A stretch of DNA of 64,000 bases from Ananas comosus (Eukaryota; Streptophyta; Magnoliopsida; Poales; Bromeliaceae): the NCBI RefSeq assembly GCF_001540865.1, contig NC_033628.1:6349031-6413030 (forward strand), in the 5' to 3' direction. How positions within the stretch are numbered: the stretch's first letter is position 1; the number at the start of each line of letters is the position of its first letter. The position numbers and the translations under genes were made by a program. Shown in pieces: positions 36,815-48,800 of the stretch. A model generated the notes under the pieces. The model did not search any database. It saw only the letters and a program-made list of their open reading frames with translations, and was not told the DNA's origin.

Positions 36815-38655
36815 TTTTTTGTTTCTTTACCGTCCTTGCAGCTTTCTTCCATTCTACTAATTCCAGAAAGCTTCTCAATGACATCTGATAAATTAGAAAA
36901 ATAAAACGTAAGAATCAATATAGTAGGTACACATATTAAAAATTAAATTTTAAAAATTAAATATTTGATGCATGTAACAACTCTTACCTACTAAATATTT
37001 GTCATCAGCGACATTAGCAAGTATTTCATCAAAAGAGGTAAATATAAATCCATACTTTGATATTGTCAAAACATCTTCCATCTCACGTACAACCGTAGAA
37101 TATTGAAAATTGATTTTGTAAGGATGTATAGTGGTCCTATAGGAGCCGCTGCTCTACCCCACTCCAAACTGGTTGATCACATAAACTTTTCCTTCTGTAA
37201 AAAGGCATTTAAATTTGTTCAAAAAAGCTTTTCTTACCGTTGCATGTATTCTATCTCCCTATAATAGAAAATAAACAAATTATGTAGTATCTTTTAATAA
37301 AAACAAAGCAAACGTATGTTCAATTTGAAAATGAAAGTCGTATCTTACATTTTGATCAGAAAGAACTAACTCTAGGCTATTCACCACCTCTGGACAATTA
37401 AATTCAGGCATAGTATACAGACAAATCACTCTGACTTTGATCTTCCATTTGTCTCCAAGAAGAGTGATGTCATGTATAGAATCATACCCAAGTGCCATAT
37501 CCTGAGAACAATAAGACATCCAAGAAAAAAAATTAATACTTGCTTCGTATTTAAATAATAAAATGAAAATAATATGTTATATTTTAAAGCATCAACATTT
37601 AAGAACTGAGAAAATTACAGGAGTGACAGTAGGAAAAAAATTACGAAATAAAAATTGCAGAATGAGTGATAGTAGGGAAGTGACATGTAATATCTATATC
37701 TATACTACGTGAGTTTTGAATTTTTTCCTCTTTCCAAAAATGCCTGTATCCTTTTTTACTAATATTTTTATGTCCAGTAATTTTCAACCAATCATTTCAA
37801 ATAATTAACTAAGTAATAATTTATTCCCAAATAAAGATAAATATTTTCCTTCTCACGCGTAATATCTGTACCCGCCAATTCTTTCGCAATGTAATATCCA
37901 TGAATTAGATATTATTTTCTTAAAAAATCTAATTTTATTTTTCCTAAAGTAGAAAATCTATATTTGTGCTTGTAATAATTTATTCCCAAATATAGATAAA
38001 TATTTTCCTTCTCACGCGTAATATCCACAACCGCCAATTCTTTCGCAACATAATATCCGTGAATTTTTCAAATATCTTAACATAATTATAAGTGACTTTG
38101 AAATAAAAATAAAGATAAATATTTTCTTTCTCACTCGTAATATCCACACCCGCCAATTCTTTCGCAACATAATATCCGTGAATTTCTCAAATATCTCAAT
38201 ATAATTATAGGTGATTTTGAAATAAAATCTCCTTTGTTATAGGTGATTTTTAATAATATAGTAAAAGATATTATTTTCTTAAAAATTCTAATTTTATTTT
38301 TTCTAAAGTAGAAAATCTATATTTGAGCTTAACACGTGGCAAGCATATAGAAAGCCACATGTCAGCTTCTCACATAAGGTTCATAAAGGGTTCTACTTTA
38401 GTATATAGTAATAGATAGATAGATATTTTCATATTTACTATTTTTCAACCAACCATTTTAAATAATTATTCAAATAATAATTTATTTTCAAATATAAATC
38501 TTAAGTTTTTGCTATTGAATCTTATCTAATGAATAAAAGTAAAAATATATGTCAATTTTCTTGACAAAAATATCCTTGATATTTGTTATCTCTTGTCTAC
38601 ATATGTATTTCTCAAATATTTTCTCTTTTCTATCCGTAAATCACGTAATACGTAA
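36815..38655 (-). mobile_element. Left arm of Helitron inverted duplication
   Basis: Reverse complement of 38851-40691. Coordinates of matching bases add up to 77506 throughout, so no net insertion or deletion separates the arms; the differences I saw are single-base changes. It carries an RPA-like frame (37280-37519) identical to the right-arm copy except for a few residues. The arm is cut inside the RPA-like coding region at 36815, while the right arm runs on. Confidence 0.88.
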
Positions 38656-38850
38656 AATTAAATTTATCTCATATCTAACGTAATATATATCTAACGTAAT
38701 ACCTATCAATCACATAATTTGTAAAACTAAATTTATCTCCTATCTAAGCGTTTTGTCAAATATTTTCTTTCTCAAATGTAATAACCGGCCATCACGTAAT
38801 ACTCCAAATTAAATTTTAAAATTTGAATTAAGTATGAATTAAATCTACTC
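38656..38850. other. Spacer between Helitron arms
   Basis: A 195-bp AT-rich spacer at the centre of the inverted repeat. It contains partial repeats of AATTTATCTC(A/C)TATCTAA and CACGTAATAC-like pieces that echo the arm ends. Confidence 0.7.
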
Positions 38851-40691
38851 TTACGTATTACGTGATTTACGGATAGAAAAGAGAAAATATTTGAGAAATA
38901 CATATGTAGACAAGAGATAACAAATATCAAGGATATTTTTGTCAAGAAAATTGACATATATTTTTACTTTTATTCATTAGATAAGATTCAATAGCAAAAA
39001 CTTAAGATTTATATTTGAAAATAAATTATTATTTGAATAATTATTTAAAATGGTTGGTTGAAAAATAGTAAATATGAAAATATCTATCTATCTATTACTA
39101 TATACTAAAGTAGAACCCTTTATGAACCTTATGTGAGAAGCTGACATGTGGCTTTCTATATGCTTGCCACGTGTTAAGCTCAAATATAGATTTTCTACTT
39201 TAGAAAAAATAAAATTAGAATTTTTAAGAAAATAATATCTTTTACTATATTATTAAAAATCACCTATAATGAAGGAGATTTTATTTCAAAATCACCTATA
39301 ATTATATTGAGATATTTGAGAAATTCACGGATATTATGTTGCGAAAGAATTGGCGGGTGTGGATATTACGAGTGAGAAAGAAAATATTTATCTTTATTTT
39401 TATTTCAAAGTCACTTATAATTATGTTAAGATATTTGAAAAATTCACGGATATTATGTTGCGAAAGAATTGGCGGTTGTGGATATTACGCGTGAGAAGGA
39501 AAATATTTATCTATATTTGGGAATAAATTATTACAAGCACAAATATAGATTTTCTACTTTAGGAAAAATAAAATTAGATTTTTTAAGAAAATAATATCTA
39601 ATTCATGGATATTACATTGCGAAAGAATTGGCGGATACAGATATTACGCGTGAGAAGGAAAATATTTATCTTTATTTGGGAATAAATTATTACTTAGTTA
39701 ATTATTTGAAATGATTGGTTGAAAATTACTGGACATAAAAATATTAGTAAAAAAGGATACAGGCATTTTTGGAAAGAGGAAAAAATTCAAAACTCACGTA
39801 GTATAGATATAGATATTACATGTCACTTCCCTACTATCACTCATTCTGCAATTTTTATTTCGTAATTTTTTTCCTACTGTCACTCCTGTATCCTTCTCAG
39901 TTCTTAAATGTTGATGCTTTAAAATATAACATATTATTTTCATTTTATTATTTAAATACGAAGCAAGTATTAATTTTTTTTCTTGGATGTCTTATTGTTC
40001 TCAGGATATGGCACTTGGGTATGATTCTATACGTGACATCACTCTTCTTGGAGACAAATGGAAGATCAAAGTCAGAGTGATTTGTCTGTATACTATGCCT
40101 GAATTTAATCGTCCAGAGGTGGTGAATAGCCTAGAGTTAGTTCTTTCTGATCAAAATGTAAGATACGACTTTCATTTTCAAATTGAACATACGTTTGCTT
40201 TGTTTTTATTAAAAGATACTACATAATTTGTTTATTTTCTATTATAGGGAGATAGAATACATGCAACGGTAAGAAAAGCTTTTTTGAACAAATTTAAATG
40301 CCTTTTTACAGAAGGAAAAGTTTATGTGATCAACCAGTTTGGAGTGGGGTAGAGCAGCGGCTCCTATAGGACCACTATACATCCTTACAAAATCAATTTT
40401 CAATATTCTACGGTTGTACGTGAGATGGAAGATGTTTTGACAATATCAAAGTATGGATTTATATTTACCTCTTTTGATGAAATACTTGCTAATGTCGCTG
40501 ATGACAAATATTTAGTAGGTAAGAGTTGTTACATGCATCAAATATTTAATTTTTAAAATTTAATTTTTAATATGTGTACCTACTATATTGATTCTTACGT
40601 TTTATTTTTCTAATTTATCAGATGTCATTGAGAAGCTTTCTGGAATTAGTAGAATGGAAGAAAGCTGCAAGGACGGTAAAGAAACAAAAAA
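38851..40691 (+). mobile_element. Right arm of Helitron inverted duplication
   Basis: Pairs with 36815-38655. Within it (39091) is a Helitron-like 5' end, TCTATTACTATATACTAAAG, preceded by A. Three diverged tandem copies of a unit containing TCACGGATATTA, GCGAAAGAATTGGCGG and GATATTACG lie at about 39325, 39440 and 39600. Confidence 0.85.
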
Positions 40692-41776
40692 AATTACGAT
40701 GCTACTTGAGGATGACAAGTAGGTGCTCATAATTATAAATATATCTTTTGAATGTTTATATGTTTTTTTTCAGTTAACTGCTTATTATTATAAATAGATG
40801 ACTAGATTGACAGTTATATCCAAAATAAATTATATTGTATTTATCAATCTGATAACTTTATATTACGACACTCATGTCTACATCTTAAATAACGGTACTT
40901 TACGTTCTTTGAGTTTTCTTGCTAATATAAATATAAATATAAAAATTATCTATAAGTAGCATTTGTAGTGTAATGGTTCTTTTAATTTGTATTTTGGTCA
41001 TTTAGTACTTTTTTCTCTAAAACTTATAGTAACAAGAAGCTGGGTTGCACATTGTGGGGAAGGTTTGCTGAAGAACTTCATACTTATAGACAAGTAGGGG
41101 ATGAAAGCTCTGTCATAATTATAATGCAATGATGCAAGATAAAAGACGTTGCAGGTATCTCATTTATTCAAACTTTGGATATTATTTATATTCTTACTAA
41201 TTATACTAATTATTGTATATCTATGGGCAACATAGGTTCACGTAGTATATCAAACTCTCTTTATGCAACCAAGATGATGATCAACACCGATATATTAAAA
41301 ATATTGGAGTTCAAAAATAAGTAAGTTAACCAATAACCTTATTATTTTTTTATATATATATTGTTTACTTACATTAAAATATAAAATTTAGGATTGTAAG
41401 CGGAGAACTAAGTCAATCTATGGTGCTTAGTGAAATTTCAACTCAATCCACTATTTCTCTAACGGATGACTTCCTAAAAGTATTTCAAAAGAAAACTCTG
41501 GCTGAAATTCAAGAATGCCAACAGGTAAACAAGTGTAAATATCTTTTCCATATTTATCGTTTTAATACATTTTATTCTCTTATTCTTAATATTGAATATA
41601 TATCATTTTTTCAGCCTTGTGTATGTGTCACTCTAGCAATTATTCTAAGTGTTGAGACTGAGCGTGGCTGGTACTACAATTCTTATAAAAAGTGTAGCAA
41701 AAAGGTGATTCCTGATGGAGCTGGATTCTATTGTGAATTTTGTGAGAGAATGGTAACTTGTGTTGGACTAAGGTGA
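39987..41776 (+). pseudogene. Helitron RPA70-like single-strand binding protein, split by introns
   Basis: Plant Helitrons often carry replication protein A homologues. The first exon (39987 to about 40158) reads ALGYDSIRDITLLGDKWKIK, the start of an OB fold. The next (about 40248-40520) reads RIHATVRKAF, GKVYVIN, SYRTTIHPYKINFQ and ends near DDKYLV, with an in-frame TAG near 40350. Later exons carry LGCTLWGRFAEELHTY (about 41040) and SNSLYATKMMINTD (about 41250). A C-terminal zinc-finger region has cysteines in YKKCSKK and GFYCEFCERM (about 41680-41750). The stop shows it is inactive. Confidence 0.72.
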
Positions 41777-41842
41777 GAATTTTTACTTCTGCACTTGATG
41801 TGTATGATTTAATGTGATATTTTTCTAACAACAACCTACAAT

Positions 41843-42052
41843 ATGCATGCTATGACAATAAACAAGAGTCAAGGTAAATCGTTATCACATGTTGGCTTAT
41901 ATCTACCTAGACCGATATTCAGTCATGGTCAGTTATATGTTGCAATATCTAGAGTTCGAAGCAACGACAGATTGAATATTCTAATTTGTGATAAAGATGG
42001 TTTATTATCTAAAACCACAAGCAATGTGGTTTTTAAAGAAGTGTTTTAGAAT
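41843..42052 (+). pseudogene. Helitron helicase C-terminal fragment (PIF1-like)
   Basis: Reads AMTINKSQGKSLSHVGLYL and then HGQLYVAISRVRS, the last conserved helicase motifs of Helitron RepHel proteins. Only about 68 residues remain and no upstream helicase motif (Walker A or B) is present. The stop and the hairpin-CTAG terminus follow within 450 bp. Confidence 0.82.
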
Positions 42053-42500
42053 TTAAAATAGGTGAACGATTTATTTTTCTTCATGTTATTTCAAAATTTA
42101 CAATTTTTCAACAATTCAACTCTGTCATTTTATTTTTTAAATAAATTTAGATATTTTTCCGAAATGCTTAAATATTAATGTCATTTGTAATTTTTCATAT
42201 CAATTTTAGTTATCATTTTGTTTTGCACATCAATATATAAATGTAAATTATTTTGCACACCAATTTATAGATAATAGAGCAGGGTTGAATTTTGCTTTTT
42301 ATTTGATTATTTATTTTGGTCCATAATTTTTTTTCTCTACCTTTTGTACTTTAATATGTACTATAATTAAAATTGATAGTATATTTTTTTATTTGTTTAA
42401 AAAATATAATATTAATTAGAATAATTTTTTTTATCATCACAATAAGTTTTATTATTTTATATTATTATATTATTCGTGCATCGCACGGGTCAAATACTAG

Positions 42501-42573
42501 TTAGTAAAAAAGATAGATATATTTTTGAAATGAAAAAAATATTTAAAACTCAAGCTTTTACAAGTAGTATAGA
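42501..42573 (-). mobile_element. 5' terminal fragment of a second Helitron, opposite orientation
   Basis: On the - strand, from 42573, the sequence reads TCTATACTACTTGTAAAAGC and is preceded by A, the usual plant Helitron 5' end. It resembles TCTATACTACGTGAGTTTTG at about 37700 inside the left arm. It runs only 73 bp before meeting the CTAG end of the plus-strand Helitron, so the latter seems to have inserted into it. Confidence 0.55.
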
Positions 42574-42592
42574 TACAGATAATCCTAGATAA

Positions 42593-42602
42593 TATATATA
42601 AG
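42593..42602 (+). promoter_or_regulatory. Putative TATA box of RAD17
   Basis: TATATATAAG lies about 250 bp before the RAD17 start codon and 20 bp after the Helitron fragments. The stretch from here to the ATG is CT-rich in places, as plant 5' leaders often are. This is a sequence guess only. Confidence 0.3.
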
Positions 42603-42849
42603 TAGTAAATATCGGCTTCGTTATAGTTTGAGGACGAACGTACAATTTTCCTGCTCAGCGGGAAGGCAAAAAGCCCCCGTCGTCGGTTCCCCCTCTCGGA
42701 AGCCATTTTTCGCCTCCCTACAGTACTGAATCCCCGCCCAACCAAACCCACCCTGCGTACGATCTCTTCCCTGCACCTTCGATTTCATCGAGAATGTCCC
42801 TACTCGAATAGCCGCATAAAGGAGCGGCAAGCACCTCTTCGTCCGCTCC

Positions 42850-45800
42850 ATGGGGAAGCGGCGGCCCGTGATCGTGCTCTCCTCCTCCTCCTCCTCCTCC
42901 TCGGAGAATGAGGACGGCCAACGTGACTCAGCCGGCGGAGGTCGCCGAGCCTCGAGGTCGAGACTTGGAAAGCTTCCCGTTTCGAGGAAGAAGGTCTGCC
43001 GGGGGAGGGCGAAGAAGGATCGCTTTTCCGGCGAAGCAACGTTGAAGGTAAAGATTATACTTCTGATTTATTAATTGTGAAGTTCTCTACTTTTGCCCAT
43101 AAGAATGATGAAGTTAGACATGCATTTTTGCTGAATTTTGACAGTTTGTTAGTCTCTCAACTGTGGCCCAACTATTAACGTGGTCACTGAACTCTTCATT
43201 GTCTATCAATCAAAGCTGCCCAAGTCCTATAATTGTTCAACTTCATCCACCAAGCCAATGTCTGATCCATAGGTATAGTGAATCAGTTGCATGTGTGTTG
43301 ACTGGACTGCATCGTGCAATCCTTAACCATCCTTGCCATTTTGCCAGCAAAACCAGTAGCGCATTCGTGTAAAGCATGATGCCAATAAGTGAATCTACTT
43401 TTGCGGACTTAAGGCAATTCGGTAAGTTGAGATGAAGAATATGTCCACTTTATCTGTAAGGAAGAAGGTTTGTAAAATAAGCTCGACGAATTCCCATAAA
43501 AAAGAAAAACTTCACAAGGCAGCATAGATAGTAGATGCCTTTAATTAGTTTGCAAGCTTCTGACTTCATAAACATTATGTGGTGTTGGGCATTCTTTTGA
43601 TTTTGGACTTAATTGGTGAGTGCTTCTGAGAAAATTGTTGCATTTTATCTCGGATACTTGAAATATTATGTCGTACTTTAGAGCAAGAAAATCAACTCTT
43701 ATATGAGCTCCCAGCAATTTGCTCATTTGAGCTTAGACTAAAGCTACTTTTGATTATGCAAGATGCTGTTTCATTACGCACTTCGGATTCTTTCATTTCC
43801 TTGTAATTCCTTACAAGTTCGTTCTCCCTTCACCAGATATGGCGAACTAACTATATATATGAAAGCATTCTTGCAGCGAGAGAGAGAGAGATATTTTGGG
43901 CTATATGTAACTCGCTGGTTCATGAGTCCTCTCATGATTAAAGACCAACTAACTAACATATATACAAAGTGCGAAGCACAGAGGCACCAAGTATTCAGTA
44001 CATAACTTGCATGATTTGTTATTTCTCTACATGGCACGCCAAGTTTATGTGAGTCAACCTATCAACAGTAGCAACCATCTTGCCAAATCGTTATCAGTTT
44101 GCCTCACAGTTCTACCCTAATATCCCTATTTTTAGCTTAAAAACTAGTTGCATTTCTTCTTTTTTTTTTCTTTTCTTTTTTGAGAGAAAAACTAGTAGTT
44201 GTATTTCTGAAAGACATTAGTGCATGCCAGAGGATTATTTAGTATCATCATCCATTTCAAGCTGATCTTAAGTCGGTCTAAATGGAAAATTTCTTAGCTG
44301 TAGCTATGCCACTGAATTGAATTGCCTTCCTCTATAGGGCATGCCCAAACCTTCATTATGTTTTTTAATGTCTAAATAGGATTCACAAGTGGTCCATATT
44401 GCTCTTGGTATCATAAAAATGCCAAGAGGGCTGGATTTAGCTTGGGAAATTTACATTGTGGCCAACTAAAGGAATGGAAAATTCAATAAAACATATGTAG
44501 CACATGTGGAAGGCATGCAATGTCGTAGACATGCTCGGCGAGTGCCAGTAGTGGCAAAAAAAAGATGATTTTATCTCTCTCTCTCTCTCTCTCTCTCTCT
44601 TTGAGATTTTGATGCTTCTTTCAGATTCTTATGTAATTTTTTTTTGATTCTTGAAATGGTTATTAGAAATCAGTAGTAGACAGCTATTAAAAGTATCTTC
44701 TCAACCTATTCTTCGGAACTTCATCACAAAATGGTCTTTATCTCCTTTGCCTTTTTTTATATGAAAAAACAGCTTCAGCATGTGAGACTCTTATTAGTGG
44801 TTTTAGCATGCTTCCTTTTCTTATGTTTGTTTTTTTACATCTCATTTACAGGATAATAAGTAACCTTTATTCTTTTTGCATTAGGTGAAGGCTGAATTTG
44901 ATATGCTTTCTGAAAATTTTTCTGAATGCCTTCATGACTTTAGCTTGACGCAAGGTAAATTTGCTTCAAACCTTTTATATGGTATTTTTATATTACGTCC
45001 TCAGTTTGGAGCACTTATAGAATTCATCCTTAGCTTATGATAGGGTTCTATTTATTTGTTTGAGTACTGACAAGAACGTAGAATAACCTAACATACTTGA
45101 GGCACATAATCATGTTTCTTAGGCTAGAGTTTTCATCTACTTTAAGAATGTTGGAGCTAGATAATTATTTAGTTATGAACTGTCATTATTAGATTCATTG
45201 TTAGTCTGGTTAGAGCTGTAGAAAGTTCCTATTCAAAGTAGTTTCTATAAAGGATTGCAGTCTGCTTTAGTATTTATTGAGCCAATCAGGAGGAAGACTA
45301 ATGCAACTTGTATCTTACTGTTTGTCGAATGGCCTTTGCTGAGATGAAAAATGAAACTGCGATATGAAGAAAGTTGCTCTAAGTTTTGCCTTATGCTTGC
45401 AGTAAACCATTCTTTGGTATGTTAAATAACAATATTTCACTGGACTAGGTTAGATAATCATGCACCTAACCCTGGTTTGCACCCATATGTTTTTATTGTA
45501 GGTCAAACACCATCTTGGTCCAAATTTGGCTCATGTAGTATAAGCTACATATGAATTCAATTCTATTTTACTTTGTTATTTTTTTGAATTATTTCGGTGC
45601 TTAATGACAGTTTAAGTTGAGATACTTTATGGATTGGCTTATTTTTTAAGATTTAACTAGTTTTATATTTGGGAGAAATGAGATAAAATTCCTACATGTA
45701 ACGAACGGATCTTTTCTTAATTTATGATTAGAGATTCAAACCCTTTAAATTCAAGGAATTTTGTTGGATATTCAATTTGGATCTTTATTACAAATAGTCC

Positions 45801-48800
45801 ACAATGCTTTATGTAATTTAAGTTATTTTGAATTTAATGAAGTGGTATCAGAGTTTGTCTTGACTCTTGAATTTGTTTTGTACCGCATGGTTATCTTCTT
45901 CCCACGTTACCCTTCGACTTTGTTAATTGGTCTCCTTCCTCTGTCTTAATTATTTGTCTTCTTTGTCTTCTTTCTTCCTTCTTTGCTACAGTATCTATGC
46001 TATAGCATTTCTACTATAGTGCTATTGCAACAGTGTTGTGCTACCATTCTACTGCTATGATACCATCTTTACTGCACTATTACACTGCTGTTTATATCAA
46101 AACCTCCAAAGAAGTAATTGTGGAGGATGATTTAAAGTTTTCCACAAGAATCAGAATGTGAACTTTGATTGTGCATATTGGAGATTACTTTTTATAGTTT
46201 TGCAAATTATTTGTTCCAATGCATTATGCATTGACTACAAGTATAATAGAGCTGCATATACCACCTTATCTAATGGTGTTCCTTGAAATGGGTATTAATG
46301 TTTCAATAAAAGATCGAAGTTTGGTTCCTTCTAGTACTTTTTTTTTTGTTTTTTTGTTTTTGGTGTGAATCCATATTATGCAATGCAATAGATATGGATT
46401 AGACAAAGATGACAATGGGAAAGCCATGGTTGGACAAATGCCACATTAAGCTTCGTCCTAATTTTTTTTTCCTTCATAATTTTTGTATCAAGAAAAAAAA
46501 AGCTTTCTATATTTTATCGAGAATTAAACAAGTCATAAAGAATATTGCTAGTTACGAAGTCTGAATTCACAATTGCAACCTCCTTCATATGGGTATCAAA
46601 TAAGATATGGTCAACAAAAGCTCGATCAAGGGCTAGTATTTGTGTATTAAGGTCTTCGTATTTGTGTATGCTAGTCGAAGGCTTTCCCAAATTGCTTAAA
46701 TTTCTTGATCTTTTCTTCAATGCTCATTTGTGGAAAGTATATGTAGTTGAGTTCCAAGATCCCACTCATTCTTTCTCCGACATTGTGGTGGAGATTTTGC
46801 TGGTGCCTGATGCTGATTGTTTTTATTGTAGGCACTGAACTAAAACTCTTTTTCCTACTAGAGATGTTTGATTTTAATTCTTTGGTGCTACTGATTTTGA
46901 AATATCTCGGGGACAGTTTGTTTGAAGATAGCGATCTGTATAGTCTAAACAAGTTAGGGTTTTAGTTTATTAGGTTTTAACTTAAGAGTGGAAAATTGCT
47001 TAGTTGAGTTGTTTTGATTTTATAGAGTTAATTTTGTATGTAATTGGATTGATTCATGTCTGTTTTTTGTTACATTTGAGTTCGGGCCCACATATTTTAG
47101 TTGTTCTTTTTTTTTTTTTGAAAGCATCGTAGTTCAATTTTCTATTTTTGATGGAATTTCAGTTGTTTTGATCCATATTTTTGGGGTAATATTTAGTGTC
47201 CTGTTTGGGCTCTATAAAGCTAATTTGAGAGAGCCGAAGATTTGAATTGGATAAGGTTTTGTTTCCTTAATGGGAGTTCTAACAAGTCTTATTTGTATTT
47301 ACAGAGTTCTATTTTGTAATAGATAGGTTTGTAATGGTCTTGAATGATTAAAAATTTTTCCTAGGCCATTTGATGCTTTTATGTTTAGTGCAAAGTTGGG
47401 ATCCAACACTAGAGTTGATGTATGATGAAGTTTGGTTAATGGAAGTTAGTTTTCACAAGGGGCATGCATTCTGTACCTTCTGCTATCATTCCTCTAATTT
47501 TTTTTTTTCCCTTCCTGCTTCCTACTTATTCCCTTCTTGTCCTTTTATTTCTCTGACTTGCTGCATTCGGTTACCTTGAATCTTCATGGACTTAGCAATA
47601 ATAGGTTAAACATAGCTTGGTATTGGGTTACGCTTTACTTGTTAGTTTGGGTTAGGTCAAGGCATATGGTCATGTTCATTTAGAAGTTCTACGGTCTTAG
47701 CAAAAGCATTTAGCATGTGTGAGAATGCTTTTGCTAATGCATGTAGTAACATAAAAAATGTTCACCAATAACTGATCAGAGGTGTCAACGCGGAACAATA
47801 TTATTGAGGTTTTACTGCACAGCACTGCCAGACAGGGCTATGTAATTCCTAGATAAGATAAGGTTGTTTTTCACATAATGCCCTTTGAATGCTGGTCATG
47901 AGTAGAGCACCATACTTGCTTTGTTTAATATATGTAGCATTTATTGCTATTTGCTGAAAACTGTACTTCTATAACAGGATTTTTGTGTAATGCAAAAGAG
48001 CTATGGGTTGATAAACATAAGCCTACTTCCTTGGCCGAACTTGCTGTTCACAAGAAGAAGGTATGTTTTCAAATTTGCTCTCTTCTATTGGTCCTTACTT
48101 CTTTCCCTCTCATTAGTTCATGTAGGCTTAAACTATACATTACAATTTCAAGAAATTTTTTGAACTATGTTTGGTTTTTTTTTAAAAAAATCTAAAATGT
48201 AAGAAGAAATTCATTACCTTTTTCTTGTTAAATAGCAATATACGGCCACTAAAAGAATACGCAAGACTAGACCAAGTCCAAAGAAGATGAAAAGCAAAAG
48301 ACTCTAAAAATCCTCCAAGTTTCTTATACAAAAAACATTGGACTCGTGTACTCGTAGATAATATATGCTATAGCTTGCTCGTAAACCAATCTCTTAAAAT
48401 GAACAACACTTATAAAAAAACAACACTTATGTAATTAGACCGTTGTTTTACTTCCACAGTTCTATTCGAAATTGACAATATCAGCAGAGGATTTGAATGG
48501 TTAAAAAATGAAGCAGTATCATACAAAGCCTTAATCTATGAAGATCTTGCATATTTGATTGTCCAATTTAGTTGATTGAGAGATCTTCACTATTTTCAAT
48601 TTCTAGTTTCCCCATGTAATACGGTTAAATATCTTATCTCGGCTATTAGCATTTTGAGTGGTGGTCAGATCCAAGAGGTTAAAAGGGTTAAGCGTGCAAG
48701 GACTAGAGTGGTTCTAGGATGGGTGATTCCCCTGGAAAGTGGGGCGTCACATAGGATTTCTATATTAACCATATATGCTTCGGTTTCTCATTGCCTGGAG

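Larger units (their letters stand above)
39091..42500 (+). mobile_element. Helitron with RPA and helicase remnants
   Basis: Starts A|TCTATTACTA (39091) and ends with a hairpin (CGTGC 42475-42479 pairing with GCACG 42483-42487), 13 nt, then CTAG at 42500 followed by T. This is the rolling-circle terminus: no terminal inverted repeat, insertion between A and T. The coding content is an RPA70-like protein and only the C-terminal end of a PIF1-like helicase. The Rep nuclease and most of the helicase are absent, so it is non-autonomous. Confidence 0.8.

Noticed and set aside
46514..46952. ORFs on - with Lys/Ser-rich peptides in RAD17 intron 2
   Set aside because: Short and broken with no family resemblance; most likely decayed retroelement sequence.
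47944..48195. 83-aa ORF on +
   Set aside because: Only the 28-residue stretch 47978-48060 is meaningful (RAD17 exon 3); the rest is intron read-through.
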